64,000 nucleotides of DNA, taken from an uncultured Pseudohongiella sp. (lineage in GTDB: Bacteria; Pseudomonadota; Gammaproteobacteria; Pseudomonadales; Pseudohongiellaceae). The position numbers and the translations under genes are program-made. Below the pieces are notes generated by a model that had not been told where the DNA came from, did not search any database, and worked only from the letters and a program-made list of their open reading frames with translations. Positions 1-9,327 of the stretch are shown one piece after another; within the stretch, counting starts at the first letter, position 1; each line of letters opens with the position of its first letter. Location of the stretch: positions 141,712 to 205,711 of the forward strand of contig CACBCS010000002.1 in the NCBI GenBank assembly GCA_902537815.1. Direction: 5' to 3'.

Positions 1-149
1 TGGTGAGCTATCACCGGGATGAGCGGTGTGTCAAAGCTCTGGAGTATCAGCAGCGAAAGGAGCCGCTAGATGACAGCAGCGGGGACAGGGCTGCCCAGAA
101 CCCTTTTGAAGTACTTAAAGTACTTCAAAAAAATGACGACGCACCCTGA
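1..149 (+). CDS. yceD: YceD/DUF177 family protein, C-terminal part only
   Basis: The open frame runs in from the left edge and stops at 147-149, giving the last 48 residues. They end in a charged tail preceded by an NPFEVL segment. That resembles the C-terminal NPFAVL segment of YceD (DUF177), which is normally encoded just upstream of rpmF and is linked to 23S rRNA/ribosome biogenesis. Position 41 bases before rpmF supports the call. The start and most of the protein lie outside the window, so domain content cannot be assessed. Confidence 0.8.
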   Translation, partial: VSYHRDERCVKALEYQQRKEPLDDSSGDRAAQNPFEVLKVLQKNDDAP

Positions 150-190
150 TGTGAAAAAAAGTTTAGCTATTTCGGAATTGGAGAACAAAG

Positions 191-370
191 ATGGCTGTAC
201 AAAAAAATAAGGTAACTCGCTCTAAGCGAGACAAGCGGCGAACGCACGACTCGCTGTCGGGTCCCACTCTGGCTACTGATCCAACATCCGGTGAGCGGCA
301 TCGTCGCCACCATGTAACGGCTGACGGCTTCTACAAAGGAAAGAAAGTTCTCGATCTTGGCGACGACTGA
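191..370 (+). CDS. rpmF: 50S ribosomal protein L32
   Basis: A 59-residue highly basic protein beginning [13 protein letters not shown], the hallmark N-terminus of bacterial L32, followed by a segment rich in Arg and His. L32 is a small protein of the large ribosomal subunit. This gammaproteobacterial-type L32 has no Cys zinc knuckle. It lies between yceD and plsX, the conserved arrangement that couples ribosome and lipid gene expression. The stop is only 2 bases before the plsX start, implying cotranscription and probably translational coupling. The gene is a little too short to be picked up by simple ORF length cut-offs. Confidence 0.95.
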   Translation: MAVQKNKVTRSKRDKRRTHDSLSGPTLATDPTSGERHRRHHVTADGFYKGKKVLDLGDD

Positions 371-372
371 TT

Positions 373-1395
373 TTGTCTGCCCCGAGGCGCATCGCAGTTG
401 ATGCGATGGGAGGGGACTGTGGCGTTTCAGTCACGGTTCCGGCGTCAGTCCGCGCATTGCAAAAACACAGCGATCTTCAGCTGGATCTGGTTGGTGATAA
501 AAACCTGATCGGCCCTCTGCTGCAGGACGTGCCCCAGCCGGTTGTCAGCCGGCTCAGGCTTATTCATAGCACTCAGCGTATTCCCGCAGGTAAGCGCCCA
601 CAAAGCGTTCTGCGTGCTTCCCGAGACTCTTCACTCTACCTTGCGGTCGACCTTGTCAAACAAGGTAAAGTCGGCGCGATGGTCAGCGCCGGCGACACCG
701 GTGCTTTGCTACTGATTGGTCGCCATCTGCTGAAAGCACTGAGTGGCATCAACAAACCTGCGATTCTGGCTACCCTGCCCAGCGTGTCCGAGCCATGTTA
801 TCTGCTCGATGTCGGGGCAAATCCGGAGTGTGATTTCCAGCAGCTTTTTCAATTTGCTGTCATGGGGGCCGTCCTGGCTGAATCTTTAGGGCGCTCGGTA
901 TCGAGGGTAGGTCTTTTGAACATTGGATCTGAAGACTATAAGGGCAGTTCGGCCGTGCTCCAGACCGCCGCCGTTCTTGAGCAGTGCGCTGACCTGAATT
1001 ACATCGGATTCATCGAGGCCAATGAACTGTTCGAAGGCGCTGCTGAGGTAGTGGTGTGCGACGGCTTCGTGGGTAATGTTACGATCAAATCCAGTGCGGG
1101 GGTGGCGAACATGCTCAGTAAGCTGCTCGACCGGGCAACATCAACCGCCGAGCAGCATCCGTTGATTTGTAGCCTTTCCGGACAACTGAATCTGCAAAGA
1201 TTTAACGGGGCGAGTTTGTTGGGATTGCAGGGTAGCGTGGTGAAGAGTCACGGTAATGCCACGGCTGAAGGTTTTTTTTACGCGATCGAACAAGCTATCC
1301 GTGAGATTGATCATGGAATTCCTCAGCTCATCGGTAAACGTGTGGCTGACATTATGTCATCCAATCAGGGCCTACTGACAGGTGCTAAAAACTAG
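373..1395 (+). CDS. plsX: Phosphate acyltransferase PlsX
   Basis: PlsX converts acyl-ACP and phosphate into acyl-phosphate, the donor for PlsY in phosphatidic acid synthesis; it is a peripheral cytoplasmic-membrane enzyme. The 340-residue product has the family's IAVDAMGGD opening, the SAGDTGALL segment and the KSSAGVANML helix region near residue 240. Its length is usual for the family. The start is TTG at 373, two bases after rpmF, because no ATG or GTG precedes the conserved N-terminus. The residues after MGGD are Cys-Gly-Val rather than the more usual Phe-Gly-Pro, a minor deviation. It is the third gene of the fab operon. Confidence 0.95.
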   Translation: MSAPRRIAVDAMGGDCGVSVTVPASVRALQKHSDLQLDLVGDKNLIGPLLQDVPQPVVSRLRLIHSTQRIPAGKRPQSVLRASRDSSLYLAVDLVKQGKVGAMVSAGDTGALLLIGRHLLKALSGINKPAILATLPSVSEPCYLLDVGANPECDFQQLFQFAVMGAVLAESLGRSVSRVGLLNIGSEDYKGSSAVLQTAAVLEQCADLNYIGFIEANELFEGAAEVVVCDGFVGNVTIKSSAGVANMLSKLLDRATSTAEQHPLICSLSGQLNLQRFNGASLLGLQGSVVKSHGNATAEGFFYAIEQAIREIDHGIPQLIGKRVADIMSSNQGLLTGAKN

Positions 1396-1411
1396 TTTCA
1401 GGAGAGTCGAT

Positions 1412-2350
1412 ATGGCGAAAATCGGATTTGTGTTTCCAGGTCAAGGGTCGCAGAAGCAAGGCATGTTGGCGGACCTTGCTGCAGAAAATCCGGTCGTGTT
1501 AGATACTTTTACTCGCGCTTCAGAGGTGTTGAGTGAGGATTTGTGGCGTATTTGCCAGTCGGATCCAGAGGGCTCTCTGAATCTGACGGAAATCACGCAG
1601 CCAGCGTTACTGGCTGCCTCTGTGGCCATTGGCAGGCTGTGGTTTGATCGCGGTGGACCCCGACCTGCAGTCATGTCGGGGCATTCTCTCGGGGAATATT
1701 CTGCGCTGGTGCTAGCGGGTGCACTTGCATTTGAAGATGCGATTGCAGTGGTTCGTCAGCGAGGTCAATTCATGCAGGAGGCCGTGGGTCCGGGCGAAGG
1801 AAAGATGGCAGCAATTGTGGGTCTGGAAGATGCCAAGCTCATCGAAATTTGCGCGCGTGCTGAATCAATCGGGACAGTGTCCGCGGCCAATTTCAATTCT
1901 CCCGGTCAGATCGTGATAGCCGGTGAGTCGGCTGCGGTGGATTGCGCCATGCAATGGTGCAAAGAGGCGGGGGCGAAGCGTGCGCTCCCGTTGAATGTTA
2001 GCGTCCCGTCACATTGTCCTCTAATGAAGCCGGCCGCGGAAGCGCTTGCTGAGGTGCTTGCCGGCATAGCGTTTGCAAAGCCTGATATCCCGGTGGTGCA
2101 GAACGTAAGTGGCACAATCCAGACAGAACCGCAGCAGATCAAGGACAATCTTGTGAGGCAGCTACACAAACCGGTTTTATGGGTAGATTGCGTCAGGGCC
2201 ATACACGAAGCCGGCGCGCAGAAGCTGGTGGAAGTAGGCCCGGGCAGGGTTTTATGCGGGCTGGTCAAACGCATTGAGCCGGAACTCGGTTGCATGCCGA
2301 GTGAAGATCCGCAGGATTTTGACAGTCTCGTGATGGAAGTAGCGGGCTAG
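1412..2350 (+). CDS. fabD: Malonyl-CoA:ACP transacylase
   Basis: FabD moves malonyl from CoA to acyl carrier protein to feed type II fatty acid synthesis. The 312-residue protein begins MAKIGFVFPGQGSQ, with the oxyanion-site GQGSQ at residues 10-14 and the nucleophile Ser92 in the GHSLGE motif. The C-terminal part has the catalytic His in the PSHCPLM segment. I start it at ATG 1412, behind a CAGGAGA ribosome site, rather than at the in-frame ATG at 1382 inside plsX, since the family begins at this MAKI. It is followed by fabG after 49 bases. Confidence 0.97.
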   Translation: MAKIGFVFPGQGSQKQGMLADLAAENPVVLDTFTRASEVLSEDLWRICQSDPEGSLNLTEITQPALLAASVAIGRLWFDRGGPRPAVMSGHSLGEYSALVLAGALAFEDAIAVVRQRGQFMQEAVGPGEGKMAAIVGLEDAKLIEICARAESIGTVSAANFNSPGQIVIAGESAAVDCAMQWCKEAGAKRALPLNVSVPSHCPLMKPAAEALAEVLAGIAFAKPDIPVVQNVSGTIQTEPQQIKDNLVRQLHKPVLWVDCVRAIHEAGAQKLVEVGPGRVLCGLVKRIEPELGCMPSEDPQDFDSLVMEVAG

Positions 2351-2399
2351 TATTGAGAGCGGGCCGTGTCTGGGGATACATGGAAATTTAGGAGAAGCG

Positions 2400-3143
2400 A
2401 TGACTGAAGATAGGAAGATAGCGCTGATAACCGGAGCCAGTCGCGGCATTGGACAAGCCACCGCCTTGGCATTAGGTCACCAGGGTATGTTTGTTGCTGG
2501 TACAGCGACCACTGAAGCCGGTGCAGAAGCGATTACAGCGCTTTTGCGTGAGGAAGGCGTCGAGGGGCAAGGCCTGGTTGCGGATGTCTGTGATGCAGAC
2601 TCTGTGGCCGCACTGTTAGAGGAGATCGCAACCCTCGTCGGTTTGCCGGTTGTGGTCGTCAACAATGCTGGGGTTACCCGGGATAATCTGCTTTTGAGAA
2701 TGAAATCTGAAGAGTGGGATGCCGTGGTAAATACCAATCTGAATTCAATGTACAGAGTGTGTAAGGCGTGTCTGAAAGGCATGACCAAGGCGCGATTTGG
2801 CCGCATTATCAATATCTCTTCCGTGGTTGGGTCCAGCGGAAACGCCGGCCAAACGAACTATGCGGCGACGAAAGCTGGCATTGAAGGGTTTACACGATCC
2901 CTGGCCAAAGAAATCGGCTCCCGCGGCATTACGGTTAATGCTGTTGCTCCGGGCTTCATTGAGACCGATATGACAGATACCCTCCCGGAAGAGCAAAAAC
3001 TAGCCCTGCTGGGGCAGGTGCCGCTGGGTAGGTTGGGCCGGCCAGAGGAGATTGCGGCCGTTGTCGCTTTTCTTGCCTCTGATCAAGGCAGTTACATCAC
3101 CGGTGAAACCCTGCACGTTAATGGCGGAATGTATATGGCCTGA
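2400..3143 (+). CDS. fabG: 3-oxoacyl-ACP reductase FabG
   Basis: NADPH-dependent reduction of beta-ketoacyl-ACP in fatty acid elongation. A 247-residue short-chain dehydrogenase with the TGASRGIG nucleotide-binding motif at residues 11-18, NNAG near 88-91, and the catalytic Ser141, Tyr154 and Lys158 (YAATK). The C-terminus ends in the usual NGGMYMA. A GGAGAAGCG ribosome site precedes the ATG. It sits in the canonical fabD-fabG-acpP order. A 205-base spacer then separates it from acpP; acpP in relatives often has its own strong promoter there, but I see no convincing -35/-10 pair. Confidence 0.97.
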   Translation: MTEDRKIALITGASRGIGQATALALGHQGMFVAGTATTEAGAEAITALLREEGVEGQGLVADVCDADSVAALLEEIATLVGLPVVVVNNAGVTRDNLLLRMKSEEWDAVVNTNLNSMYRVCKACLKGMTKARFGRIINISSVVGSSGNAGQTNYAATKAGIEGFTRSLAKEIGSRGITVNAVAPGFIETDMTDTLPEEQKLALLGQVPLGRLGRPEEIAAVVAFLASDQGSYITGETLHVNGGMYMA

Positions 3144-3348
3144 CTGAGAGCGCGGCGTCATTTGTATTTGTTTGAATTGCTTGCAAAATTTGGCGAAAAC
3201 GAAATATTTTGCGATAGACATTACATTGCCTGCATTTCGCGGTAGAATTGCGCCCTCTGAGAAATAGCGGCAGAGTGGATCTGGCAATTATGCCGGCAAA
3301 TTAGAATAAAAAGCTATTAAGAACAAAGAGTTAGGAGTTTTATGACTT

Positions 3349-3582
3349 ATGAGCAGCATCGAAGAGCGCGTTAAGAAAATCGTCTGCGAACAGCTAGGCG
3401 TAAAAGAGGATGAAGTTAAACCCTCTGCATCCTTTGTCGAAGACCTAGGCGCTGATTCACTCGATACCGTTGAGCTGGTGATGGCCCTTGAAGAGGAGTT
3501 CGAAACAGAAATTCCGGACGAAGAAGCTGAGAATATCACCACTGTGCAGCTCGCGATTGATTACATCAACGCGCATCTCTAA
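3349..3582 (+). CDS. acpP: Acyl carrier protein
   Basis: A 77-residue acidic protein with the phosphopantetheine attachment site Ser37 in GADSLDTVE and an overall helix pattern identical to bacterial ACP. It carries growing acyl chains for FabD, FabG and FabF, all encoded alongside. The start is ATG 3349; an upstream ATG at 3342 is out of frame. A TTAGGAG ribosome site lies at 3331-3337. A rho-independent terminator directly follows, so acpP can be expressed as a separate abundant message. Confidence 0.97.
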   Translation: MSSIEERVKKIVCEQLGVKEDEVKPSASFVEDLGADSLDTVELVMALEEEFETEIPDEEAENITTVQLAIDYINAHL

Positions 3583-3605
3583 ACAGACACCCGAGATTAA
3601 ATATG

Positions 3606-3642
3606 AAGCTACTCCGGATCGGTCCGGGGTAGCTTTTCTTTA
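3606..3642 (+). terminator. Rho-independent terminator after acpP
   Basis: A 13-bp stem (AAGCTACTCCGGA paired with TCCGGGGTAGCTT, one G-T wobble) with a TCGG loop at 3619-3622, followed by TTCTTT. It lies 24 bases beyond the acpP stop and ahead of fabF, so it probably attenuates readthrough from the abundant acpP message into fabF. Confidence 0.85.
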
Positions 3643-3675
3643 TTAGGCAACAGAAGAATATTCGGAGCTTTCTCA

Positions 3676-4914
3676 GTGAATGGCAAACGAATAGCAGTAA
3701 CCGGTCTTGGTCTACTGACCCCGGTTGGCAACGATGTTGGGTCAACCTGGTCGGCCATCCGCGCCGGCGAGAGCGGGATCAGGCCCATTGAACGTTTTGA
3801 CGTGTCAGAGTTTTCCACTCGCTTTGGTGGTGCTCTTCTGGCCTTTGACCGTGACAAATACCTGCCGGCAAAAGAAGCGCGCCGCATGGATGAATTCATG
3901 CACTACGGCATTGCGGCAGGTATCCAGGCACTGGAAGATTCCGGATTGCAGGAGAGCGGCTTTGAGGCCGAACGATTCGGCGTTGCGGTGGGCTCCGGAA
4001 TAGGCGGAATCACCACGATTGAAGAAACCGCGCTGCAGATCAAGGCATCAGGTCCACGTAAGGTGACACCTTTTTTTGTGCCTGGTTCAATAATCAATAT
4101 GATTTCCGGCACGCTTTCCATCCGCTACGGACTCAAAGGTCCCAATATTGCTGTAGTGACTGCCTGTACCACAGGTACTCACAATATTGGCCTCGGCGCG
4201 AATATGATCAGTAACGACCAGGCCGACATTATGCTGGTCGGCGGGGCTGAGATGGCCACTTCGCCCGTCGGCCTGGGGGGATTTTGTGCCGCAAGGGCGT
4301 TGTCTACCAGAAATGATGAGCCGGAGCGTGCCAGTCGTCCGTGGGACAAGGACAGAGATGGCTTCGTGCTTAGCGACGGCGCGGGCGTGATGGTGATTGA
4401 AGAAATGGAGCATGCCAAAGCGCGAGGTGCCAGGATATATGCCGAACTTGTCGGGTTCGGGATGAGTGGTGACGCCTTTCACATGACGGCGCCTTCAGAA
4501 TGCGGGGAAGGGGCGGCCAGATGCATGCAAAATGCCCTGAGAAGCGCAGACTTGAGTGTTAACGACATTGATTACATCAATGCCCATGGCACCTCGACAA
4601 TCGCTGGAGATGTCGCTGAGAGTGAAGCGATCAAGCAAGTGTTTGGCTCACGGGCATACAATCTTTGTGTGAGTTCTACCAAATCCATGATCGGACATTT
4701 GCTTGGGGCCTCCGGTGCCGCCGAAGCCATTGTGTCCGTTCTCACGCTTCGTGATCAGGTCATCACACCAACCATTAATTTAGACAATCCGGAAGAAGGC
4801 TGTGACCTCGACTATGTACCGCATAAGGCCAGAGAGACAGCGGTAAATGCAGTTTTGACCAATTCTTTCGGGTTTGGCGGGACTAACGGCAGTCTGATCT
4901 TCAGGCGGGTCTGA
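3676..4914 (+). CDS. fabF: Beta-ketoacyl-ACP synthase II
   Basis: FabF condenses malonyl-ACP with acyl-ACP in chain elongation. The 412-residue thiolase-fold protein has the nucleophile Cys164 in VTACTTGTHN, and the two catalytic His in NAHGTST (near 304) and GHLLGASGA (near 340), with the C-terminal NSFGFGGTN loop. A GTG at 3676 is the start, matching the family's GKRIAVTGLG N-terminus. It follows the acpP terminator. pabC, which lies between fabF and mltG in Escherichia coli, is absent here. Confidence 0.96.
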   Translation: MNGKRIAVTGLGLLTPVGNDVGSTWSAIRAGESGIRPIERFDVSEFSTRFGGALLAFDRDKYLPAKEARRMDEFMHYGIAAGIQALEDSGLQESGFEAERFGVAVGSGIGGITTIEETALQIKASGPRKVTPFFVPGSIINMISGTLSIRYGLKGPNIAVVTACTTGTHNIGLGANMISNDQADIMLVGGAEMATSPVGLGGFCAARALSTRNDEPERASRPWDKDRDGFVLSDGAGVMVIEEMEHAKARGARIYAELVGFGMSGDAFHMTAPSECGEGAARCMQNALRSADLSVNDIDYINAHGTSTIAGDVAESEAIKQVFGSRAYNLCVSSTKSMIGHLLGASGAAEAIVSVLTLRDQVITPTINLDNPEEGCDLDYVPHKARETAVNAVLTNSFGFGGTNGSLIFRRV

Positions 4915-5045
4915 AGCGCCCTCAGAGCAGCGATATTTCGTCTCCCACGCCGGGCGGCTTTTTCTGAAAATTTTTATCTGCTCATGTAGACTCTTCGGGA
5001 GTGATGGCCCAACGATAACTCTCCAAGATTAGTCTGATAAACCGC

Positions 5046-6065
5046 ATGCGGAAGCTGATTACCCAAACAAGCACAGTGATTGCGATCGCAGCCCTGTTAG
5101 TGCTTCTGAGTGTGATTTCAGCGCTCAATCAATTTTACCAGCCTCTGTCGTCTCTCAGCGCTCCTAGAGCCTTCGAGGTAAAACCGGGTGATTCGCTTAC
5201 TGTGATCGCAAGCGAACTGGTAGACGATCGGATACTGCCTTCCTCTAATGTGTTCCGGTTTATGGCATGGTGGCGTGGCGTTGAAGACGTGCTGCAGGCC
5301 GGAGAATACCAGTTTGACCCGGGGCGCAGTCAGGCGGACATCCTGCAGATGCTGGTTGACGGAGAAGTGCGTCAATATCGCATTACCTTGATTGAAGGTT
5401 GGCGCTTTTCTGACGTAACGGATGCCCTGTCTTCCGCATTAGGGCTGAAAACGACACTTGACGGCTATACTGCTGAAGCGCTGGCATCTAGTCTGGGGCT
5501 GGAAATGGATCACCCGGAAGGCATGCTGCATCCGGACACTTACTTCTACACGCGGGGAACAACGGATCTCGAGTTATTACAGCGGGCCAGAGATCGCCAG
5601 CAAGCGATATTGAATTCTCATTGGGAAAAACGACAGGGGGCACTGCCATTTTTGAATCCCTACGAAGCACTAACGCTTGCATCGATTATCGAGAAAGAAT
5701 CAAACGCGCAGAGTGAACGTGGGCGAATTGCGGGTGTTTTTATCAGGCGGCTGGAGCAGGGAATGCGGCTTCAGTCTGACCCTACAGTCATCTATGGTCT
5801 GGGGCAGGAATTCGACGGTGATCTGACGCGTCAGCAGTTACAAACGCTGACCCCCTACAACACCTATCGGATAAATGGCCTGCCACCGACTCCGATCGCT
5901 TTGCCGGGTGAAAGTTCAATTATTGCCAGTCTCAATCCGGATCCCGGAGACTCGCTGTATTTCGTATCTCGCGGGGACGGGACCCATCAATTCTCTGTGT
6001 CGCTCGAGGAGCATAACGCTGCGGTCAACCAATTTCAGAGAACGCCCGACAGCGGGAGACCGTAG
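5046..6065 (+). CDS. mltG: Endolytic murein transglycosylase MltG
   Basis: MltG cleaves nascent glycan strands at the inner membrane and is thought to set their length. The 339-residue protein has one N-terminal membrane segment (about residues 10-30), a LysM-like region beginning near residue 45 (KPGDSLTVIA), and the YceG catalytic domain with Glu218 in SIIEKES. The conserved QSDPTVIYGL and YNTYRINGLPPTPI segments are present. The length is normal. The TAG stop overlaps the tmk GTG by one base, so the two are coupled. Confidence 0.93.
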   Translation: MRKLITQTSTVIAIAALLVLLSVISALNQFYQPLSSLSAPRAFEVKPGDSLTVIASELVDDRILPSSNVFRFMAWWRGVEDVLQAGEYQFDPGRSQADILQMLVDGEVRQYRITLIEGWRFSDVTDALSSALGLKTTLDGYTAEALASSLGLEMDHPEGMLHPDTYFYTRGTTDLELLQRARDRQQAILNSHWEKRQGALPFLNPYEALTLASIIEKESNAQSERGRIAGVFIRRLEQGMRLQSDPTVIYGLGQEFDGDLTRQQLQTLTPYNTYRINGLPPTPIALPGESSIIASLNPDPGDSLYFVSRGDGTHQFSVSLEEHNAAVNQFQRTPDSGRP

Positions 6066-6706
6066 TGCGTAGAAAAGGCTTATTCATCACTGTCGAAGGA
6101 GTAGAAGGCGCGGGTAAGAGCACTAATATTAAGGTGATCGAGGAGTTTTTTTCTGAATGGAAGCTGGATTACATTCTTACCAGGGAGCCAGGTGGAACAT
6201 TAATAGCAGAAGAAATTCGCGAACTTCTGTTAATGCATCATGAAGAAAAGATGGATGCCACTACCGAATTGCTGCTAATCTTTGCCGCCCGCGCACAACA
6301 CCTCAACACCAAAATCAAACAAACTCTTGCTGCAGGAACATGGGTTCTGTGCGATCGTTTCACTGACGCGACGTATGCCTATCAGGGCGCGGGAAGAGGC
6401 TTGAATGTCGAATTGATCAATCAGCTTGAGAGACTCGTGCAGGATAATTTGAGACCTGATTTGACCGTGATTTTTGACCTTGATCCGAGCATTGGTCTGG
6501 ATCGTGCGCGCCAACGGGGGCAATTAGACAGAATTGAAAGCCAGAAGGTGGAGTTTTTTCAGCGCGTGCGAGAGGGCTATCAAAACATTGCTTCCCGTGA
6601 GAGTGGGCGATGTTTGCTCATCGATGCAAGCCAGACGCGGGAAACGGTCAGACAAAGTTTACGCGCGGCGTTGGAGGATAGAATGCAGGCTTTTCTTAAT
6701 GAGTAA
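6065..6706 (+). CDS. tmk: Thymidylate kinase
   Basis: Phosphorylates dTMP to dTDP for DNA synthesis. A 213-residue P-loop kinase with GVEGAGKST at residues 12-20, the TREPGGT motif that follows in this family, and the DRFTDATYAYQGAGRG lid/dTMP-binding segment. A GTG start at 6065 overlaps the mltG stop by one base. The 3' end overlaps holB by 8 bases (ATGAGTAA), so mltG-tmk-holB form a tightly coupled block, as in related gammaproteobacteria. Confidence 0.96.
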   Translation: MRRKGLFITVEGVEGAGKSTNIKVIEEFFSEWKLDYILTREPGGTLIAEEIRELLLMHHEEKMDATTELLLIFAARAQHLNTKIKQTLAAGTWVLCDRFTDATYAYQGAGRGLNVELINQLERLVQDNLRPDLTVIFDLDPSIGLDRARQRGQLDRIESQKVEFFQRVREGYQNIASRESGRCLLIDASQTRETVRQSLRAALEDRMQAFLNE

Positions 6707-7736
6707 TCACGACCACCTCCTTTATCAGGTCCCGTTTCCCTGGCAGGACGCTCACTGGCGAAGGCTGGACAGGCTCCGCATAAATAATCAGCTTGCTCAC
6801 GCCTATCTGATTGCCGGTTCCGCGGGGCTGGGCTTGCGCTTTTTTGCTGAAAAATTCGCCCATTTACTGCTATGCGCTCAACCCGAAACAGGTCGAGCCT
6901 GTGCTGAATGCAAACAATGCGTTTTAAGTGCTAACAATCAGCATCCGGACCTACTTCGGGTTCAGCCTGAAGGAACTTCCCGGGCTGTCAAAGTTGAGCA
7001 AATCCGCGAGGCATCTGAATTTCTTTCCATGACCAGTCATGCCGGTGGTCCGAAAATCGTAATCATCGAGCAATCGCATCAGATGAATGCGAGTGCAGCA
7101 AATGCTTTACTGAAAACTCTGGAAGAGCCAAATCCTGACAGCTATCTTTTCCTGGTGACGGAATCGGTCTCTTCCATGATGGCTACAATCAGGTCGCGCT
7201 GTCAGCGTCTGCAATTCGAGGTTCCCCGTTTTGACGAGTCGCTGGAGTGGCTGCAAGGACAGCTTCTGGGTAACGAGGATGGGACAAAACTGCTGGTTGC
7301 GGCTTATAATCAGCCTCTCAAGGCACTGGAACTCGCCAGTAGCGACGCCTATGAAGTCCAACAGAGCTTTATCGCCAATTTGTGTGATTTGCTTACCGGT
7401 CACTCTTCGATTCGCCAGTGTGCTACCCAGGCGGCCAAGCTGGGTGAGCCTGTTGCTATAGGCTATCTGCTGAATCTTTCGACACTCCTGGTGAAATCTG
7501 CAGTAATCGGCGCGACAGTCATCACTGCCGAAGATCCACCGGTGTCCCGATTGATTCGGGCTCTGGATCAGGCCGAACATAGCAGGAAAGTACAGACGGA
7601 AGGGCTGCTCAGTTTTTACCAATCTGCATTGGATGGTCGACAGCAATTGGCAAGCAGCACAAACCCCAATCCTCAGCTCATTATGGAGTCACTTCTGCGG
7701 CAGTGGGCGTGCTTACAGCTGGGCCTGAGGACCTGA
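6699..7736 (+). CDS. holB: DNA polymerase III subunit delta prime
   Basis: HolB is the non-ATP-hydrolysing delta-prime subunit of the clamp loader. The 345-residue protein has an AAA+ fold: a cysteine cluster near residue 60 (CAQPETGRACAECKQC) that binds zinc in this family, the IIEQSHQMN Walker B equivalent, ANALLKTLEEP, and the sensor motif IRSRCQ. The true start is ATG 6699 (MSNHDHLLYQ); the open frame extends further upstream inside tmk but that part is not family-like. In Pseudomonas pilZ and tatD follow; here neither does. Confidence 0.93.
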   Translation: MSNHDHLLYQVPFPWQDAHWRRLDRLRINNQLAHAYLIAGSAGLGLRFFAEKFAHLLLCAQPETGRACAECKQCVLSANNQHPDLLRVQPEGTSRAVKVEQIREASEFLSMTSHAGGPKIVIIEQSHQMNASAANALLKTLEEPNPDSYLFLVTESVSSMMATIRSRCQRLQFEVPRFDESLEWLQGQLLGNEDGTKLLVAAYNQPLKALELASSDAYEVQQSFIANLCDLLTGHSSIRQCATQAAKLGEPVAIGYLLNLSTLLVKSAVIGATVITAEDPPVSRLIRALDQAEHSRKVQTEGLLSFYQSALDGRQQLASSTNPNPQLIMESLLRQWACLQLGLRT

Positions 7737-8073
7737 CTGAGATGAAGGAGTGGGTCTTGTATTGAGGGCGAGAGCCAACGAGAACTCTTTGAACGGGTTT
7801 CTGCTTCTAACGAGGGAGTTTCCGTCAGACCACTCCAGACGCTCTGACAGCGATGCGTAAGGAGGCGTATAGAAGGGGCGGGAGAAGGGGCATGGGCAGG
7901 GGAAAGACCCTCGATCGCTATGAGAGTCTGTCAGTCTGCTGAGCGCCGTATTAGAGCGTCTGTTTGGATGAAGACTGTAGCTGAATCAGCGGTAGCAACA
8001 GGAAAGGATTACGGAATCATTGGCTGATGACACTCAATAGTACTCCACCAAAAAGCCTATAATTCGAGATAAA
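7737..8073. other. Intergenic stretch, no gene seen
   Basis: A 337-base gap between two convergent genes, holB and the LhgO-like oxidase. Neither strand has a supported coding frame, tRNA or clear terminator hairpin. It is locally purine-rich around 7855-7905. The pilZ-tatD pair expected after holB in Pseudomonas is missing. Confidence 0.6.
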
Positions 8074-9210
8074 CTAGAGGGATAATTCCTTTATTGAAGC
8101 TGATACATAACTTCCTATACTGAGGCTGGCCGTGAGTCCAGGAGACTCGATACCAAAAAGCTGAATCAGTCCTGGGATACCAGAATCTTGCGGGCAGGAC
8201 ACGACAAAATCGCCGGGTTTTTCATTCGGTCCGCTGATTTTCGGACGTATCCCTGCATAGGCCGGCACCAGCTGGTCAGCCGCAAGTGATGGGAAGTAAA
8301 TCCGGATTGCCTGAGCGAAAGTGCTGCGTTTATCCGGCGTGACCTGATAATCAACTTCTTCGACATATTCCGCATCCGGCCCGAATCTGAGTTGTCCGCT
8401 CAGATCTTGGGTGCTATGAATGCCCAGGCCTGCCAACTCCGGGTCTGGCAAGGGATAGATCAGATGCGAGAAAGGGTTTCTGCCCCGATAATCAAAATAC
8501 TCGCCCTTGCACAGAAAATGCTTGGGAATAGAGGAAGCGGGCAGATTTTCAATAGTCGCGGCAAGATGCTGCGACCACAGACCCGCACTATTGACAAACC
8601 ATTTCGAATTAAAGCGATAGGTCTCTGTTTTAGATCGATTATCGATTTTTGTTTTTACCAAAAACCCCTGCTCAGAAGGGTGAACCGAGGTGATTGTGGT
8701 GCGCGGCGCATACAACATGCCTTGTTGCTGGTTCAGCGTGAGAAGTGTTTGCATGTACTGGTGAGAGTCCAGTATGCCGGTACTGGGCGAGTAAAGCCCG
8801 TGCGCTGCTCTGACTGCCGGCTCCGCGACTTTGATGCGATCCTCAGCCCAATATTCCAGATCATCAACTCCGTTAGACTTCGCATTGTGCGCAAGCTTCG
8901 ATATTGCTTGGTCGCAATCCGAATTTGACAGGATCAACTTGCCTATGCGGCGATAAGGCACTCGGTATTTGTCGCAAAAAGCATACAAAGCCTCTTTCCC
9001 TTCAACGCATAGCCGGGCTTTGAGGCTGCCGGGGGGGTAGTAAATACCCGCATGAATGACTTCGCTGAGCCGGCTGCTGGTGTGCTGCCCGAAACTTGAT
9101 TCCTGCTCTGTCAGGACGATCGAGGCTTTCGGGAAGGCTTCCAGCAGCCGATGGGCGATTGCCAGCCCAACAACCCCGGCACCGGCAATGCAAATGTCGA
9201 ATCGATCCAT
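8074..9210 (-). CDS. lhgO: FAD-dependent oxidoreductase, LhgO family (L-2-hydroxyglutarate oxidase-like)
   Basis: The 378-residue product belongs to the DAO/LhgO flavoprotein group. It starts with the dinucleotide-binding motif IAGAGVVGLAIA, then the SEVIHAGIYYPPGSLKA segment characteristic of LhgO, and ends with a GIRPKISGP...GIESPGLTASLSIG flavin-binding region. Family members oxidise L-2-hydroxyglutarate, feeding electrons to the membrane quinone pool; the exact substrate here is inferred. I start it at the ATG at 9210 (MDRFDICIAG), trimming 25 upstream residues that are not family-like. It is a single gene convergent with holB. Confidence 0.8.
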   Translation of the reverse strand: MDRFDICIAGAGVVGLAIAHRLLEAFPKASIVLTEQESSFGQHTSSRLSEVIHAGIYYPPGSLKARLCVEGKEALYAFCDKYRVPYRRIGKLILSNSDCDQAISKLAHNAKSNGVDDLEYWAEDRIKVAEPAVRAAHGLYSPSTGILDSHQYMQTLLTLNQQQGMLYAPRTTITSVHPSEQGFLVKTKIDNRSKTETYRFNSKWFVNSAGLWSQHLAATIENLPASSIPKHFLCKGEYFDYRGRNPFSHLIYPLPDPELAGLGIHSTQDLSGQLRFGPDAEYVEEVDYQVTPDKRSTFAQAIRIYFPSLAADQLVPAYAGIRPKISGPNEKPGDFVVSCPQDSGIPGLIQLFGIESPGLTASLSIGSYVSASIKELSL

Positions 9211-9327
9211 GATTTGCACCAGTCTGTCAGAAATTCGCGGGCGAAAAAGCCGAATCAGCCAACTGTGTATCAGCAGAGTCGCCACCCGCGGCTAAATAAT
9301 AGCTTGATTGGCAAGGCGTGATCAGGC

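Noticed and set aside
4915..5045. Possible terminator or pabC remnant between fabF and mltG
   Set aside because: Only a 3-bp GCC/GGC stem before TTTTT and no coding frame resembling aminodeoxychorismate lyase.
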